NCBI GenBank assembly: GCA_910578975.1
Contig: CAJTRZ010000002.1
Location: forward strand, 124,001-188,000
DNA from: an uncultured Eubacterium sp.
GTDB taxonomy: Bacteria > Bacillota > Clostridia > Lachnospirales > Lachnospiraceae
DNA length: 64,000 nucleotides
Direction: 5' to 3'
Shown here: piece after piece, positions 28,212 to 37,413 of the stretch
Position numbering within the stretch: the first letter of the stretch is position 1
How the letters are laid out: the number at the start of each line of letters is the position of its first letter
Notes under the pieces: generated by a model
Database searches by the model: none
The model's input: the letters and a program-made list of their open reading frames with translations, nothing else
Told to the model about the DNA's origin: nothing
Made by a program: the position numbers and the translations under genes

Positions 28212-28240
28212 TATACACATAAATTTTATTGTGCTACAAT
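28212..28240 (+). promoter_or_regulatory. Candidate sigma-A promoter of radC-mre operon
   Basis: -10 TACAAT (28235-28240) with an extended TGC in front, and a moderate -35-like TATACA (28212-28217) 17 bases upstream. It lies 66 bases before radC. The stop region of the previous gene forms only a weak stem (GTTAC/GTAAC, 28161-28176) with a broken T-run. Confidence 0.5.
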
Positions 28241-28305
28241 AGTTAAGATTAATATTTCTTCCATATGTTTTTCGTTGTACTCGGAGAGAACAGAAACGGA
28301 GGAAT

Positions 28306-28992
28306 ATGAATATAATTGAAACTTTACCTAAAGAAGAAAGACCCTATGAAAAGTGCCTCAAATATGGAACTGAAGCCATGACAGACATTGAATTGCTGGC
28401 AATCATTTTACGGACAGGCACAAAAGGCTGCAATGTAAAAGATTTAGCGATTAAATTATTAAAGAATGATGAGGGAGCAATTAGTGTATTATCTCTTACG
28501 CATCTTTCTTTAGAAGAATTGTTAAAGATTAATGGTGTTGGTAAGGTGAAAGCTTTACAGATGTTATGTGTGTTAGAACTGGCAAAACGTATATCAAAAA
28601 CCAGTTTTAACAATACCACAAAATATAATACCGCTGAAATTATTGCCGGATTTTATATGGAACAGTTAAGGCATTTAGAACAGGAAAATTTATATGTAAT
28701 GTTTCTTGATACAAAATGCAAATTAATTAAGGACAAACTTATCAGTTCCGGAACAATCAATCAGTCACTAGTTTCTCCAAGGGAAATATTTGTAGAGGCT
28801 CTTCGATGTAATTGTGTGAATATCATTTTAGTGCATAATCATCCAAGCGGAGACCCTGCCCCCAGCAGAGAAGATTTGAAAAGTACAGACAGGGTAAAAA
28901 ATGCAGGCAAGATTATAGGAATACGGTTGTTAGATCATATAATAATAGGGGATAATACTTATTGTAGTCTAAACGAATCCGGCCAAATATAA
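28306..28992 (+). CDS. radC: RadC-family JAB-domain protein
   Basis: 228 residues, usual length. The N-terminal helix-hairpin-helix-like region (about 1-90) opens with LPKEERPYEKCLKYG. The C-terminal MPN/JAB domain has the metal signature HNHPSGDPAPSREDLKSTDR. The DNA-repair name is historical and its role is unsettled. The position upstream of mreB is the same as in Bacillus (ysxA-mreB), which supports a link to cell-envelope genes. CGGAGG lies just before the start. Confidence 0.93.
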   Translation: MNIIETLPKEERPYEKCLKYGTEAMTDIELLAIILRTGTKGCNVKDLAIKLLKNDEGAISVLSLTHLSLEELLKINGVGKVKALQMLCVLELAKRISKTSFNNTTKYNTAEIIAGFYMEQLRHLEQENLYVMFLDTKCKLIKDKLISSGTINQSLVSPREIFVEALRCNCVNIILVHNHPSGDPAPSREDLKSTDRVKNAGKIIGIRLLDHIIIGDNTYCSLNESGQI

Positions 28993-29015
28993 ACCTAAAA
29001 CGGAAAGGATATAAT

Positions 29016-30047
29016 ATGAGCAAAAGTGTTTATGGCATTGATTTTGGTACAAGCAATATTAAAATATACAACGGAATGACCAAAACAACTTTAAATGAAA
29101 AAAATATTATAGCTATAAAAAATAAAAACGAATTATTCGAAATTGGTGATGAAGCATTTAAAATGTATGAAAAAGCTCCCGATAATATAAAAGTCATTTT
29201 TCCAATCAAGTTTGGAGTTATCGCAGATTTGAAAAGTATGAAAATGCTGTTTGAACAGTTTTTCAAAAAATTAACCGGACCCAGAGGCAGTAAAATGGGG
29301 CGGTTTTGTATTGCTGTTCCGGCAGATATCACAGAAGTTGAAAAAAGAGCTTTTTATGACGTTGTGGCAAAGTCAGATATAAAGGCAAGAGAAATTAAGA
29401 TTGTGGAAAAACCTATAGCAGATGCCGTGGGGCTTGGTATTGATATGACGAGTTCCAGAGGAAATATGATTATCAATATCGGTGCTGACACTACAGAAAT
29501 TTCTGTTATTTCCCACGGAGGAATTGTAGTCAGCAGAATTATAAAAATGGGTGGAAACCGCCTTGACCAGATGATATGTGATGCTGTAAAACGTAAATAT
29601 AATATTCTTATCGGTTTAAAAACTGCAGAACATATTAAATGTAAATTATCTGATGCCATGTATGACGAAGAAGATGATTTAGAAGAAGAATTATTATATG
29701 TATATGGCAGAAATGTGATTACCGGACTTCCGTCAGAACGTGGTGTCTCTAAGGATACAATTTATGAAGCAATCAAACAGTTTTTTGACGATATCATTGA
29801 GTCTATTAAAAACTTGTTAGAAAGAACCCCTCCGGAACTGACCGCAGATATTATGGATATCGGGCTATATCTTACAGGTGCATCTTCTGCAATTTCTAAT
29901 TTGGACAAGCTGATTGCAAAGGAAACTGATTTAAAAGTAAATACGATTAAAAATCCCGGAGAATCAGTAATAAGAGGCATTTCAATGATTATGTCAGATT
30001 CATCCTATAAGAAATTAATGTACGAGCCAAGAGAAAGTTCGTTTTAA
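29016..30047 (+). CDS. mreB: Rod shape-determining protein MreB (actin homologue)
   Basis: 343 residues. It forms membrane-bound filaments that guide lateral wall synthesis. The actin-fold phosphate-1 motif is YGIDFGTSNIKIY (the common form has GIDLGTANT). IVEKPIADAVGLGID and MIINIGADTTEISVIS form the connect and phosphate-2 segments. It is followed by mreC and mreD, so MreB is preferred over Mbl or MreBH. AAAGGAT precedes the ATG. Confidence 0.93.
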   Translation: MSKSVYGIDFGTSNIKIYNGMTKTTLNEKNIIAIKNKNELFEIGDEAFKMYEKAPDNIKVIFPIKFGVIADLKSMKMLFEQFFKKLTGPRGSKMGRFCIAVPADITEVEKRAFYDVVAKSDIKAREIKIVEKPIADAVGLGIDMTSSRGNMIINIGADTTEISVISHGGIVVSRIIKMGGNRLDQMICDAVKRKYNILIGLKTAEHIKCKLSDAMYDEEDDLEEELLYVYGRNVITGLPSERGVSKDTIYEAIKQFFDDIIESIKNLLERTPPELTADIMDIGLYLTGASSAISNLDKLIAKETDLKVNTIKNPGESVIRGISMIMSDSSYKKLMYEPRESSF

Positions 30048-30083
30048 TATGCCATGAATTAATGTAACGAAAAGGTGAGTTAA

Positions 30084-30935
30084 ATGAAAAGACCAAGTAA
30101 AATAAATATAAAACCGAAAATATTGATTTTCACATTGACATTATTATGTATTTTAGTTCTTATTTTGTCAGTGGCTGTAAAAGATTTTTCAAAACCATTT
30201 AAATCTGTTGCTGGTATGATTGTAATTCCGTTGCAGGAAGGTGCAAACAGCATGGGGGGATGGTTTACTGATAAATCTGATTTATTAAAATCAGTTAAAG
30301 AATTAAAAAAAGAAAATGATAAATTAAAACTACAGGTTGATGAACTTACAGAAGAAAATAGTTTATTAGCCCAGAACAAATACGAACTGACAAGACTTCG
30401 TAATATGTATCAGCTGGATAAAGATTATTCTTCTTTGAAAAAAATAGGTGCAAGAGTTATTGGAAAGGATACAGGTAATTTTTTCAATATCTTTACCATT
30501 AATAAAGGCGCACGAGATGGTATCAAGGAGGATATGAATGTTATCAGTGGTGGTGGACTTGTAGGAATTATTTTTGATGTAGGAGAAAATTATTCAAAAG
30601 TACGATCCATTATTGATGATGAGAGCAGTGTCAGTGTATCTTTTGCTAATACCTCAGATACAGGAATTGCCAGCGGTGACTTAAAATTAATTGAAGATGG
30701 TGTTATGAACATTACTGAGATTGTAAAAGAGGCTAAAGTATCAGAAGGAGATATGGTTGTTACTTCACGTATTAGTAATAAATTTTTACCTGGAATTTTA
30801 GTAGGGTATGTAACAGAGGTTTCGAAAGATTCCAATGAATTAACACAATCTGGAAAAATTGTACCGGTCGTTGATTTTCAGCATATTGATGAAGTATTGG
30901 TAATAACAGAACTGAAAGAACAATTAAAAAAATAG
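30084..30935 (+). CDS. mreC: Rod shape-determining protein MreC
   Basis: 283 residues. It links MreB to the extracytoplasmic wall synthases. One transmembrane helix (about 14-34, ILIFTLTLLCILVLILSVAV) is followed by a coiled coil (about 70-112, rich in K/E/L), then the beta-barrel domain with ARVIGKDTGNFFNIFTINKG and GLVGIIFDVGENYSKV. Length and order are typical. It lies 37 bases after mreB. Confidence 0.93.
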   Translation: MKRPSKINIKPKILIFTLTLLCILVLILSVAVKDFSKPFKSVAGMIVIPLQEGANSMGGWFTDKSDLLKSVKELKKENDKLKLQVDELTEENSLLAQNKYELTRLRNMYQLDKDYSSLKKIGARVIGKDTGNFFNIFTINKGARDGIKEDMNVISGGGLVGIIFDVGENYSKVRSIIDDESSVSVSFANTSDTGIASGDLKLIEDGVMNITEIVKEAKVSEGDMVVTSRISNKFLPGILVGYVTEVSKDSNELTQSGKIVPVVDFQHIDEVLVITELKEQLKK

Positions 30936-30947
30936 AAGGAAGCTTCC

Positions 30948-31418
30948 ATGAAACATAGAGTGATAAGAGTATTCATTACGGCATTAATTATTATAATATC
31001 TTTTGTACTACAAAGTGAACTTTCTTTAGCCAACTTTGAAATTGTTGCAACTCCAAATTTTTTGTTATTTACAACATGCATTTTTGGCTTTATGAGAGGA
31101 TGTAATTACGGAAGTCTTACAGGACTTGTATGTGGTCTGTTGGTTGACATTTTCTTTGGAGATGTCATCGGACTATATGCACTACTTTACATGTATATAG
31201 GATTTTTTAGTGGTTTATTCAAAAAAATGTTTTATAGCGACCATGTATTTATGCCAATGGTATTAGTGTTTATAAGTGATTTTATATATAATATGCTGTT
31301 ATATGTCTTTCGGTTTTTACTTCGAAATAAACTTGACTTTTCATTTTATTTTGAAAAAATCATTTTACCAGAAATGATAATTACTACTTTCGTAGCCTTT
31401 ATTTTATATTTTAAATGA
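30948..31418 (+). CDS. mreD: Rod shape-determining protein MreD
   Basis: 156 residues with about five transmembrane helices. A membrane partner of MreC and RodA. The sequence GCNYGSLTGLVCGLLVDIFFGDVIGLYALLYM holds the family's G-x-x-x-G-L-x-x-D motif. AGGAAG precedes the ATG. It sits in the expected order mreB-mreC-mreD. Confidence 0.92.
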   Translation: MKHRVIRVFITALIIIISFVLQSELSLANFEIVATPNFLLFTTCIFGFMRGCNYGSLTGLVCGLLVDIFFGDVIGLYALLYMYIGFFSGLFKKMFYSDHVFMPMVLVFISDFIYNMLLYVFRFLLRNKLDFSFYFEKIILPEMIITTFVAFILYFK

Positions 31419-31456
31419 AAAAATATTAACAATAAAACAGGAGAATACATTAAGTT

Positions 31457-34282
31457 TTGATAAGTGATTTTTTATATACAGTTTTAAAAACAATTAAATC
31501 AAGAATATTTATTGTAAGCCTGATACTAATAGGTTTATTTTCTGTACTTGTATATAGAATATTTGATTTACAAATTGTCAATGAAAACTATTACATGAGT
31601 ACATATATCCAAAAAGCTGAAAAAACAGTTTATTCCTCTGGAACAAGGGGAAAAATATTAGATGTCAATGGAAAGGTTCTGGCTCACGATGAATTGGCTT
31701 ATACAATTAAAATTGAAGACAAAATAGAAAGTTCTAATGAAAAAAATAATACACTGAACGCTATTGTTTACAAAGCAATTAATATCATTGAAAGTCATGG
31801 CGATAAAGTTATTGTTGATTTTCCAATTTCTTTGAATAACGATGGAAAATGGGAAGCGAATTACACATCTGATGCTTCGAAAAAATTATTTCTTACCAAT
31901 ATATTTGGCAAAGAATTAAAAAGGAATAACAGAGATTATTCTAATGCTTCTGCCGGAGAAATTATTTCTTACTTAAAGAATGATTTATTTGAAGTCGAAC
32001 AGGATTGTAGTGATGAACTGCTCTTAAAAATACTTGCAGTCCGCTATAATGTATATGCTATTTCTTCACAAAAATATCTAGGCGTCACTATCGCAAAAGA
32101 AGTATCTAATGAAACAGTTGTTGCAATTTACGAAAATGAAGCTGACTTGATGGGTGTTACTGTAGAAGAACAAACAATCAGAAAATATACAATGAGTAAA
32201 TATTTTGCACCGATAATAGGATATACTGGAACAATTTCTGACTCGGAACTAGAAGATTATAAAGAAAAGGGAAAGAAATATATTGCAACTGATGTTGTTG
32301 GTAAATCAGGTTTAGAAGCTTCCATGGAAGAATATCTTCAAGGAAAAAGAGGCGAAGAGAAGATTTTTGTAGATAATACCGGAAAAGTCTTAAGTACTAT
32401 TTCCAAGAAAAACTCTGCAGCTGGCAATGACGTTTATTTAACGATTGATTCAAAACTTCAAAAAGCTGTTTACACTATGCTTGAAAAACGAATTGCGGCA
32501 ATTTTGATTTCTGAAATTGTTAATTATGACGTAGATGAGAAAAATCAGACGGATGAAAAGTTACACCTTATTTCAGCAAAAAAAGTTTATTCACAGTTAG
32601 TGACAAACAATGTTGTGAGTCTGAAGAATTTATCTGGTAAAAAGAGTACAAGCAATGAGCGAAATCTCAATGAAAAATATAAAAAATCAGTAACAGAAGC
32701 AGTAAGTAAGATTAGTTCTGAATTAAACTCAAAGGGAACAGAATATAACGAATTTAATGATGAGTACCAGGAATATTGTGACTATATTTATGATTTATTG
32801 AAAAATGACGGTATACTGCTTTCATCCTCTATTAATACGGAAGATGAAACATATCTCAAATATGTTGATGGTGAATTAAGTCTAAATGATTTCATAAAGC
32901 ATGCCATCAAAATGAACTGGATAAATCTTGACAATTTAGAAGTAAAAGATGCTTACCTTTCTACTGGAGAAACTTATAACCTTATAAGGAAACATATTAT
33001 AAAAGATATCAAAAAAAATACTTCATTTGGAAAACTGGTTGTAAAATATAGAATTTTTGATTCTACAATATCAGGAAGTCAAATTTGTATGCTGCTTTAT
33101 GATCAGGGAATTTTAGAAAAAGATGAGAGAACATACAATCTTTTATCAACACATGATTCCTACCAGACATATCAGTTTCTTATAAAACAAATAAAAACTT
33201 TAAAAATAACACCGGCACAGATTGCCTTAGATCCATGTTCCGGTTCTGTTGTTATGACAGATCCGAATACCGGAAATGTAAGAGCAATGGTAACTTATCC
33301 AAGTTATGATAATAATATGCTCTCAGGTACCGTTGATCCGGAATATTGGGCAAAATTGATTGACGATCAGTCGGATCCACTATATAACAGAGCAACACAA
33401 GGCTCCAGTGCTCCAGGTTCAACGTTCAAGATGAGCGTTGCCATGACAGTACTGGAAGAGGGACTTATTTCACCTTATACTACAGTAAATGCTACTGGTA
33501 AATTTGAGAAAATAAAACCTTCACCAAAATGCTGGATATATCCGCAGGGAACGCATGGCCACATAGATGTTATGGGTGCTATTGCACATTCATGTAACTA
33601 CTTTTTCTATGAGATGGGATATCGTCTTGGTAAGTCTAATGGTACGGAATATGATAGTTCTGTAGGACTTGAAAAAATAGAGAAATATGCGACAAAATTA
33701 GGACTAAATATGCGTTCCGGTGTTGAAATCACAGAAAGAGATCCACATTTTTCAACAGAATCAGCAGTCCACTCTGCGATAGGGCAGGGTAGTAATGCCT
33801 ACACACCGGCACAACTTGCAAGATACGTTTCTACACTTGCAAATGGTGGAAAGAACTATTGTTTAACGCTGATTGATAAAGTAAACTCAAGAAAAGGTAA
33901 GTTGGTTTATAAAAATAAAGCCAAATTATCAAATACAGTAGAAGCTTCAAGCAGTACCTGGAATGCAATTCATACAGGTATGCGTGAGGTTATTACAAAG
34001 GGAACAGTACGCAATTTCTTTACCGATACTAAAATTGCTATTGCCGGAAAATCTGGTACCGCTCAGGAAAACAAGCATAGAAACTCACATGCTGTTTTTG
34101 TGGCATATGCACCATATAACGATCCTGAAGTAGGAGTATCAGTTTTTATACCATTTGGAAATTCTTCCCACGATTCTGCTGAACTGGCGAAGAATTCTAT
34201 TCAATACTTCTACGGAGAATTAAAAGATAAAGATCTTAAAAAATCAGTTAAGAGCGATAATACAAACAGTATACAGGATTAA
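31457..34282 (+). CDS. mrdA: Penicillin-binding protein 2 (peptidoglycan transpeptidase) with long insertion
   Basis: 941 residues; most PBP2 proteins have about 600-720. It cross-links wall peptides in the elongation complex with RodA. One transmembrane helix (about 15-35) and the class B dimerisation region (40-340, with GTRGKILDVNGKVLAHDE) come first. The transpeptidase domain has STFK (655-658), SCN (712-714) and KSGT (865-868), all intact. Between LTIDSKLQKAVY (about 328-339) and DPCSGSVVMTDPNTGN (about 592-607) lie about 230 extra Lys/Glu/Asn-rich residues that normal PBP2 lacks. The start is TTG 31457, with AGGAGAA 11 bases upstream and no better in-frame start. Confidence 0.93.
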   Translation: MISDFLYTVLKTIKSRIFIVSLILIGLFSVLVYRIFDLQIVNENYYMSTYIQKAEKTVYSSGTRGKILDVNGKVLAHDELAYTIKIEDKIESSNEKNNTLNAIVYKAINIIESHGDKVIVDFPISLNNDGKWEANYTSDASKKLFLTNIFGKELKRNNRDYSNASAGEIISYLKNDLFEVEQDCSDELLLKILAVRYNVYAISSQKYLGVTIAKEVSNETVVAIYENEADLMGVTVEEQTIRKYTMSKYFAPIIGYTGTISDSELEDYKEKGKKYIATDVVGKSGLEASMEEYLQGKRGEEKIFVDNTGKVLSTISKKNSAAGNDVYLTIDSKLQKAVYTMLEKRIAAILISEIVNYDVDEKNQTDEKLHLISAKKVYSQLVTNNVVSLKNLSGKKSTSNERNLNEKYKKSVTEAVSKISSELNSKGTEYNEFNDEYQEYCDYIYDLLKNDGILLSSSINTEDETYLKYVDGELSLNDFIKHAIKMNWINLDNLEVKDAYLSTGETYNLIRKHIIKDIKKNTSFGKLVVKYRIFDSTISGSQICMLLYDQGILEKDERTYNLLSTHDSYQTYQFLIKQIKTLKITPAQIALDPCSGSVVMTDPNTGNVRAMVTYPSYDNNMLSGTVDPEYWAKLIDDQSDPLYNRATQGSSAPGSTFKMSVAMTVLEEGLISPYTTVNATGKFEKIKPSPKCWIYPQGTHGHIDVMGAIAHSCNYFFYEMGYRLGKSNGTEYDSSVGLEKIEKYATKLGLNMRSGVEITERDPHFSTESAVHSAIGQGSNAYTPAQLARYVSTLANGGKNYCLTLIDKVNSRKGKLVYKNKAKLSNTVEASSSTWNAIHTGMREVITKGTVRNFFTDTKIAIAGKSGTAQENKHRNSHAVFVAYAPYNDPEVGVSVFIPFGNSSHDSAELAKNSIQYFYGELKDKDLKKSVKSDNTNSIQD

Positions 34283-34340
34283 TCACATTTCCTGAATAAA
34301 GTACAAAAGATAACGATATCTATTTATTTTAGGAGGGAAT

Positions 34341-35138
34341 ATGGGGGAAGTAATTGTAATAACTTCAGGTAAAGGTGGTGTAGGAAAAACTACAATCACC
34401 GCAAATTTAAGCATCGCCCTGGCTAAAATGGGCAAAAGTGTTATAGCGATTGATACTGATATTGGTCTTAGGAATCTCGATGTGGTCATGGGTTTGGAAA
34501 ATCAGATTGTTTATAATCTGGTGGACGTTTTAGAAGGAAACTGCAGATTAAAACAGGCTGTCATAAAAGACAGAAGACATGCAAACTTGTACCTTCTTCC
34601 AAGCGCACAATCCAGAGATAAGAATGCTGTCAGTCCGGAACAGATGATTGGATTGACAAATTGTCTGAAAGAAGAATTTGACTATGTTTTAATTGATTGT
34701 CCGGCAGGAATTGAGCAGGGGTTTAAGAATGCCATTGCAGGAGCAACCAAAGCAATCGTTGTAACTACACCGGAAGTGTCAGCTATCAGAGATGCTGATA
34801 GAATTATCGGACTTTTAGAGAAAGATGGAATTGATCCTATTTATTTACTTGTGAATAAATTGAGACCTGAACTCATTAAGAAAGGTGAGATGATGTCTGA
34901 AGATGATGTTCAGGAAATTCTAGGTACAGAAATCATTGGATGCATTAATGATGACATTAATGTTGTTATTGCGACAAACCGTGGAGATGCTGTTGTTGAT
35001 AGCGGCACTTCATCAGGAAAAGCAATTATAAAAGTTGCTGAAAGGTTAAATGGTACATACACTACTGAAGATAAGGCGCAGGGAAAATTTTCGTTCCTGA
35101 TATTTAAAAATATTTTCAGTAAGGGGGCATCAAAATGA
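34341..35138 (+). CDS. minD: Septum site-determining ATPase MinD
   Basis: 265 residues. A membrane-cycling ATPase that positions the division site. The deviant Walker A is KGGVGKTT (residues about 11-18), and AIDTDIGLRNLDVVMGLEN and DYVLIDCPAGIEQGF follow. The C-terminal amphipathic membrane-targeting helix is seen (FSFLIFKNIFSKG). minE overlaps its end by 4 bases. minC, the usual partner that inhibits FtsZ, is not upstream: only 58 bases separate PBP2 and minD. Confidence 0.96.
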   Translation: MGEVIVITSGKGGVGKTTITANLSIALAKMGKSVIAIDTDIGLRNLDVVMGLENQIVYNLVDVLEGNCRLKQAVIKDRRHANLYLLPSAQSRDKNAVSPEQMIGLTNCLKEEFDYVLIDCPAGIEQGFKNAIAGATKAIVVTTPEVSAIRDADRIIGLLEKDGIDPIYLLVNKLRPELIKKGEMMSEDDVQEILGTEIIGCINDDINVVIATNRGDAVVDSGTSSGKAIIKVAERLNGTYTTEDKAQGKFSFLIFKNIFSKGASK

Positions 35139-35380
35139 TTTTTAGAAGATTTTTTAGAAAAAAACGCTCCAGCAAAGTTGCAAAAGAGCGTCTTGAAATA
35201 TTATTAGTAACAGATAGAATCGGTTGTAATCCTTACACTACAGAAGCAATTAAACGTGATATTGTCAATGTAATATCCAAATATATCGAAATTGATATAG
35301 AACAGTGCAGTGTAGAGATACACCATGAAAAAGGACCATGTCTGATGGCCAATATACCAATTAAAGAGGTTAAGATTTAA
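35135..35380 (+). CDS. minE: Cell division topological specificity factor MinE
   Basis: 81 residues. It stimulates MinD ATPase and drives Min oscillation. The N-terminal membrane-binding FRRFFRKK is followed by the anti-MinCD segment VAKERLEILLVTDR and a C-terminal dimer domain. It overlaps minD by 4 bases and shares one base with the rodA start. Its presence means this organism probably uses an oscillating Min system instead of the DivIVA/MinJ type of Bacillus. Confidence 0.94.
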   Translation: MIFRRFFRKKRSSKVAKERLEILLVTDRIGCNPYTTEAIKRDIVNVISKYIEIDIEQCSVEIHHEKGPCLMANIPIKEVKI

Positions 35381-36522
35381 TGTTAAAAAAAATACGAAAT
35401 GCGATAAAAGAATATAAATTGTCAAATTTAAACTTTCGATTAATACTTTATGTACTAGCAGTTACTTTTATAGGTATTTTCTGCATTGGCAGTGCATCAG
35501 AAGGAGAAAATTTCCAGTTAAAACAAATTATTGGTTTTATTTTAGGGATAGCAGTTCTTACATTTTTTGCATTGCTTAGTTATAAACTCGTGTTTAAATT
35601 TTATTGGATAATTTATTTTGCTACGATTGCATTATTAATGCTTGTAATAGTTTTAGGTACAGTAAATAAAGGGGCAAAACGTTGGATTGACTTAGGTTTC
35701 ACCCAGTTTCAGCCTTCGGAGTATGCCAAAATATTTTTAATTATTTTTGTTGCCACCTTTTTATTTAAACGAATAGAGACACTGAATACATTTAAAACAA
35801 TTGCAGGAGTAACATTACTTGCGGGAATTATACTTGGACTTATATTTATTGAACCAGATTTATCAACAACAATAGTTATTTTTCTGACATTTTGTGCTAT
35901 AATGTTTTTATCAGGAATTCATTATAAAATTATTACAGGTGTACTGATAATTTCGTTACCGGTTATCTGCATTCTCGGTTATTACGTAACTCAGCCGGGA
36001 AATGTAATTTTGAAAGGATACCAGTATAATCGAATAATCGGTTTTTTCCAGGAAGACAATGAAAAAGCAAAAGATTTAAGATATCAGCAGGAAAACTCTT
36101 TACTGGCAATTGGTTCCGGTGGACTTACCGGCAAGGGATTAGACAATAATGATGTTACTTCAGTTAAGAACGGAAATCTTATTTCTGAATCCCACACCGA
36201 TTTTATTTTCACTATTGTAGGTGAAGAACTAGGTTTTATAGGTGGAGCTGCTGTAATAATTTTACTTTTTATGATCGTTTTAGAATGTTTTATAACAGGC
36301 TCTAGAGCCCCCACACTGTCTGGAAAATTATTTTGTTTTGGATTTGGAGTTTTAATCGGTGTACAGAGTTTTGTCAATATCTCTGTTGCAACAATGCTCT
36401 TACCCAATACAGGTATCACATTACCTTTTGTCAGTTACGGATTAACTTCATTGACCAGTATGTATTGCGGGATTGGAATTGTTCTAAATATTGGTTTACA
36501 AAGAAATAAGGCAATGGTTTAA
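35380..36522 (+). CDS. rodA: Rod shape-determining glycosyltransferase RodA (SEDS family)
   Basis: 380 residues with about 10 transmembrane helices. SEDS proteins polymerise glycan strands from lipid II; RodA pairs with PBP2. Motifs: KGAKRWIDLGFTQFQPSEYAKI (the KGA.RW...QPSE loop), EPDLSTTIVI, the large extracellular loop with QQENSLLAIGSGGLTGKG, and HTDFIFTIVGEELGFIG near the C-terminus, then GITLPFVSYG. It sits beside PBP2 and mreBCD, which favours RodA over FtsW/SpoVE. The ATG shares one base with the minE stop. Confidence 0.93.
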   Translation: MLKKIRNAIKEYKLSNLNFRLILYVLAVTFIGIFCIGSASEGENFQLKQIIGFILGIAVLTFFALLSYKLVFKFYWIIYFATIALLMLVIVLGTVNKGAKRWIDLGFTQFQPSEYAKIFLIIFVATFLFKRIETLNTFKTIAGVTLLAGIILGLIFIEPDLSTTIVIFLTFCAIMFLSGIHYKIITGVLIISLPVICILGYYVTQPGNVILKGYQYNRIIGFFQEDNEKAKDLRYQQENSLLAIGSGGLTGKGLDNNDVTSVKNGNLISESHTDFIFTIVGEELGFIGGAAVIILLFMIVLECFITGSRAPTLSGKLFCFGFGVLIGVQSFVNISVATMLLPNTGITLPFVSYGLTSLTSMYCGIGIVLNIGLQRNKAMV

Positions 36523-36568
36523 TAATAATTAAAGTTAGTTAATATACTATATATACAGGAGGATATTT

Positions 36569-36967
36569 ATGAACATAGGATTAATTGCACATGACTCAAA
36601 AAAGAAATTAATGCAAAATTTCTGTATTGCATATCGTGGAATTTTGTGTAAACATGCATTATATGCAACTGGAACAACCGGACGCTTAATAGAAGAAGCA
36701 GCCAATTTAAATGTTTATAAATATCTGGCCGGTCATCTAGGAGGAGAACAGCAGATGTGTTCCCAAATCGAGCAAAATGATTTGGATTTGTTAATTTTTA
36801 TCCGAGATCCTGAAAATCCAAAATCACATGAGCCGGATATCCACAAAGCAATCAGATTATGCGATATGCATAACATTCCTTTAGCTACCAATGTAGCTAC
36901 CGCTGAACTTTTAATTAAATCTCTGAATCGTGGTGATTTAGAGTGGAGAGAAATATATAAAAATTAA
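36569..36967 (+). CDS. mgsA: Methylglyoxal synthase with altered catalytic loop
   Basis: 132 residues. The family turns dihydroxyacetone phosphate into methylglyoxal and phosphate. The fold signatures are clear: GLIAHDSKKKLM, LYATGTTGRLI, IRDPENPKSHEPDIHKAIRLC and NIPLATNVATAELLI. In E. coli the catalytic base is Asp71 in GPMGGDQQ; here the same place reads GHLGGEQQ (Glu64), and the preceding Pro is His. The second catalytic Asp (in HEPD) is kept. The enzyme may be slow or changed. Its place after rodA is common in clostridia. AGGAGG precedes the ATG. Confidence 0.88.
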   Translation: MNIGLIAHDSKKKLMQNFCIAYRGILCKHALYATGTTGRLIEEAANLNVYKYLAGHLGGEQQMCSQIEQNDLDLLIFIRDPENPKSHEPDIHKAIRLCDMHNIPLATNVATAELLIKSLNRGDLEWREIYKN

Positions 36968-36981
36968 AGGAGGTATACTAC

Positions 36982-37395
36982 ATGATTCAAATTATCTGTG
37001 GGGAAAAGGGAACAGGTAAAACGAAAGAAATGCTTCAACGTGCTAATGATTTAGCATCATCTGCCAATGGAACTATTGTTTATTTGGATAAGAGTGGTCA
37101 GCATATTTATGAATTAAACAATCAGGTACGTTTAATTAATGTTACGGAATATCCTGTATGTACATATGATGGTTTTATAGGATTTGTTTCAGGTCTTTTA
37201 TCCGGAAATCATGATATTGAATGCGTTTTTATTGATAGTTTGATAAAGATTGCCAATTTATCAGCTGATAATATAAAAACAGCAATTGAAACACTTGAAA
37301 ATTTAAGTGCTGATGTTCAGTTTATTTGCAGTGTTTCATTAAACGAGAATGCATTGGATTCAAATCTAAAAGAAAAAATTCTTGTATCCTGCTAA
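36982..37395 (+). CDS. Small P-loop NTPase-like protein of unknown function
   Basis: 137 residues. The only clear motif is an N-terminal Walker A (IICGEKGTGKTKEML, residues 4-18). A Walker B-like strand ends in DIECVFIDSLIKIAN (about 78-92). There is no signal peptide and no further domain, and it is short for a full ATPase. I cannot name a family. It begins 15 bases after mgsA with AAAGGAGG and ends before a bidirectional terminator, so it is the last gene of the mre-min-rodA-mgsA transcript. Confidence 0.75.
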   Translation: MIQIICGEKGTGKTKEMLQRANDLASSANGTIVYLDKSGQHIYELNNQVRLINVTEYPVCTYDGFIGFVSGLLSGNHDIECVFIDSLIKIANLSADNIKTAIETLENLSADVQFICSVSLNENALDSNLKEKILVSC

Positions 37396-37413
37396 CAATT
37401 AAAAATGAATTAT

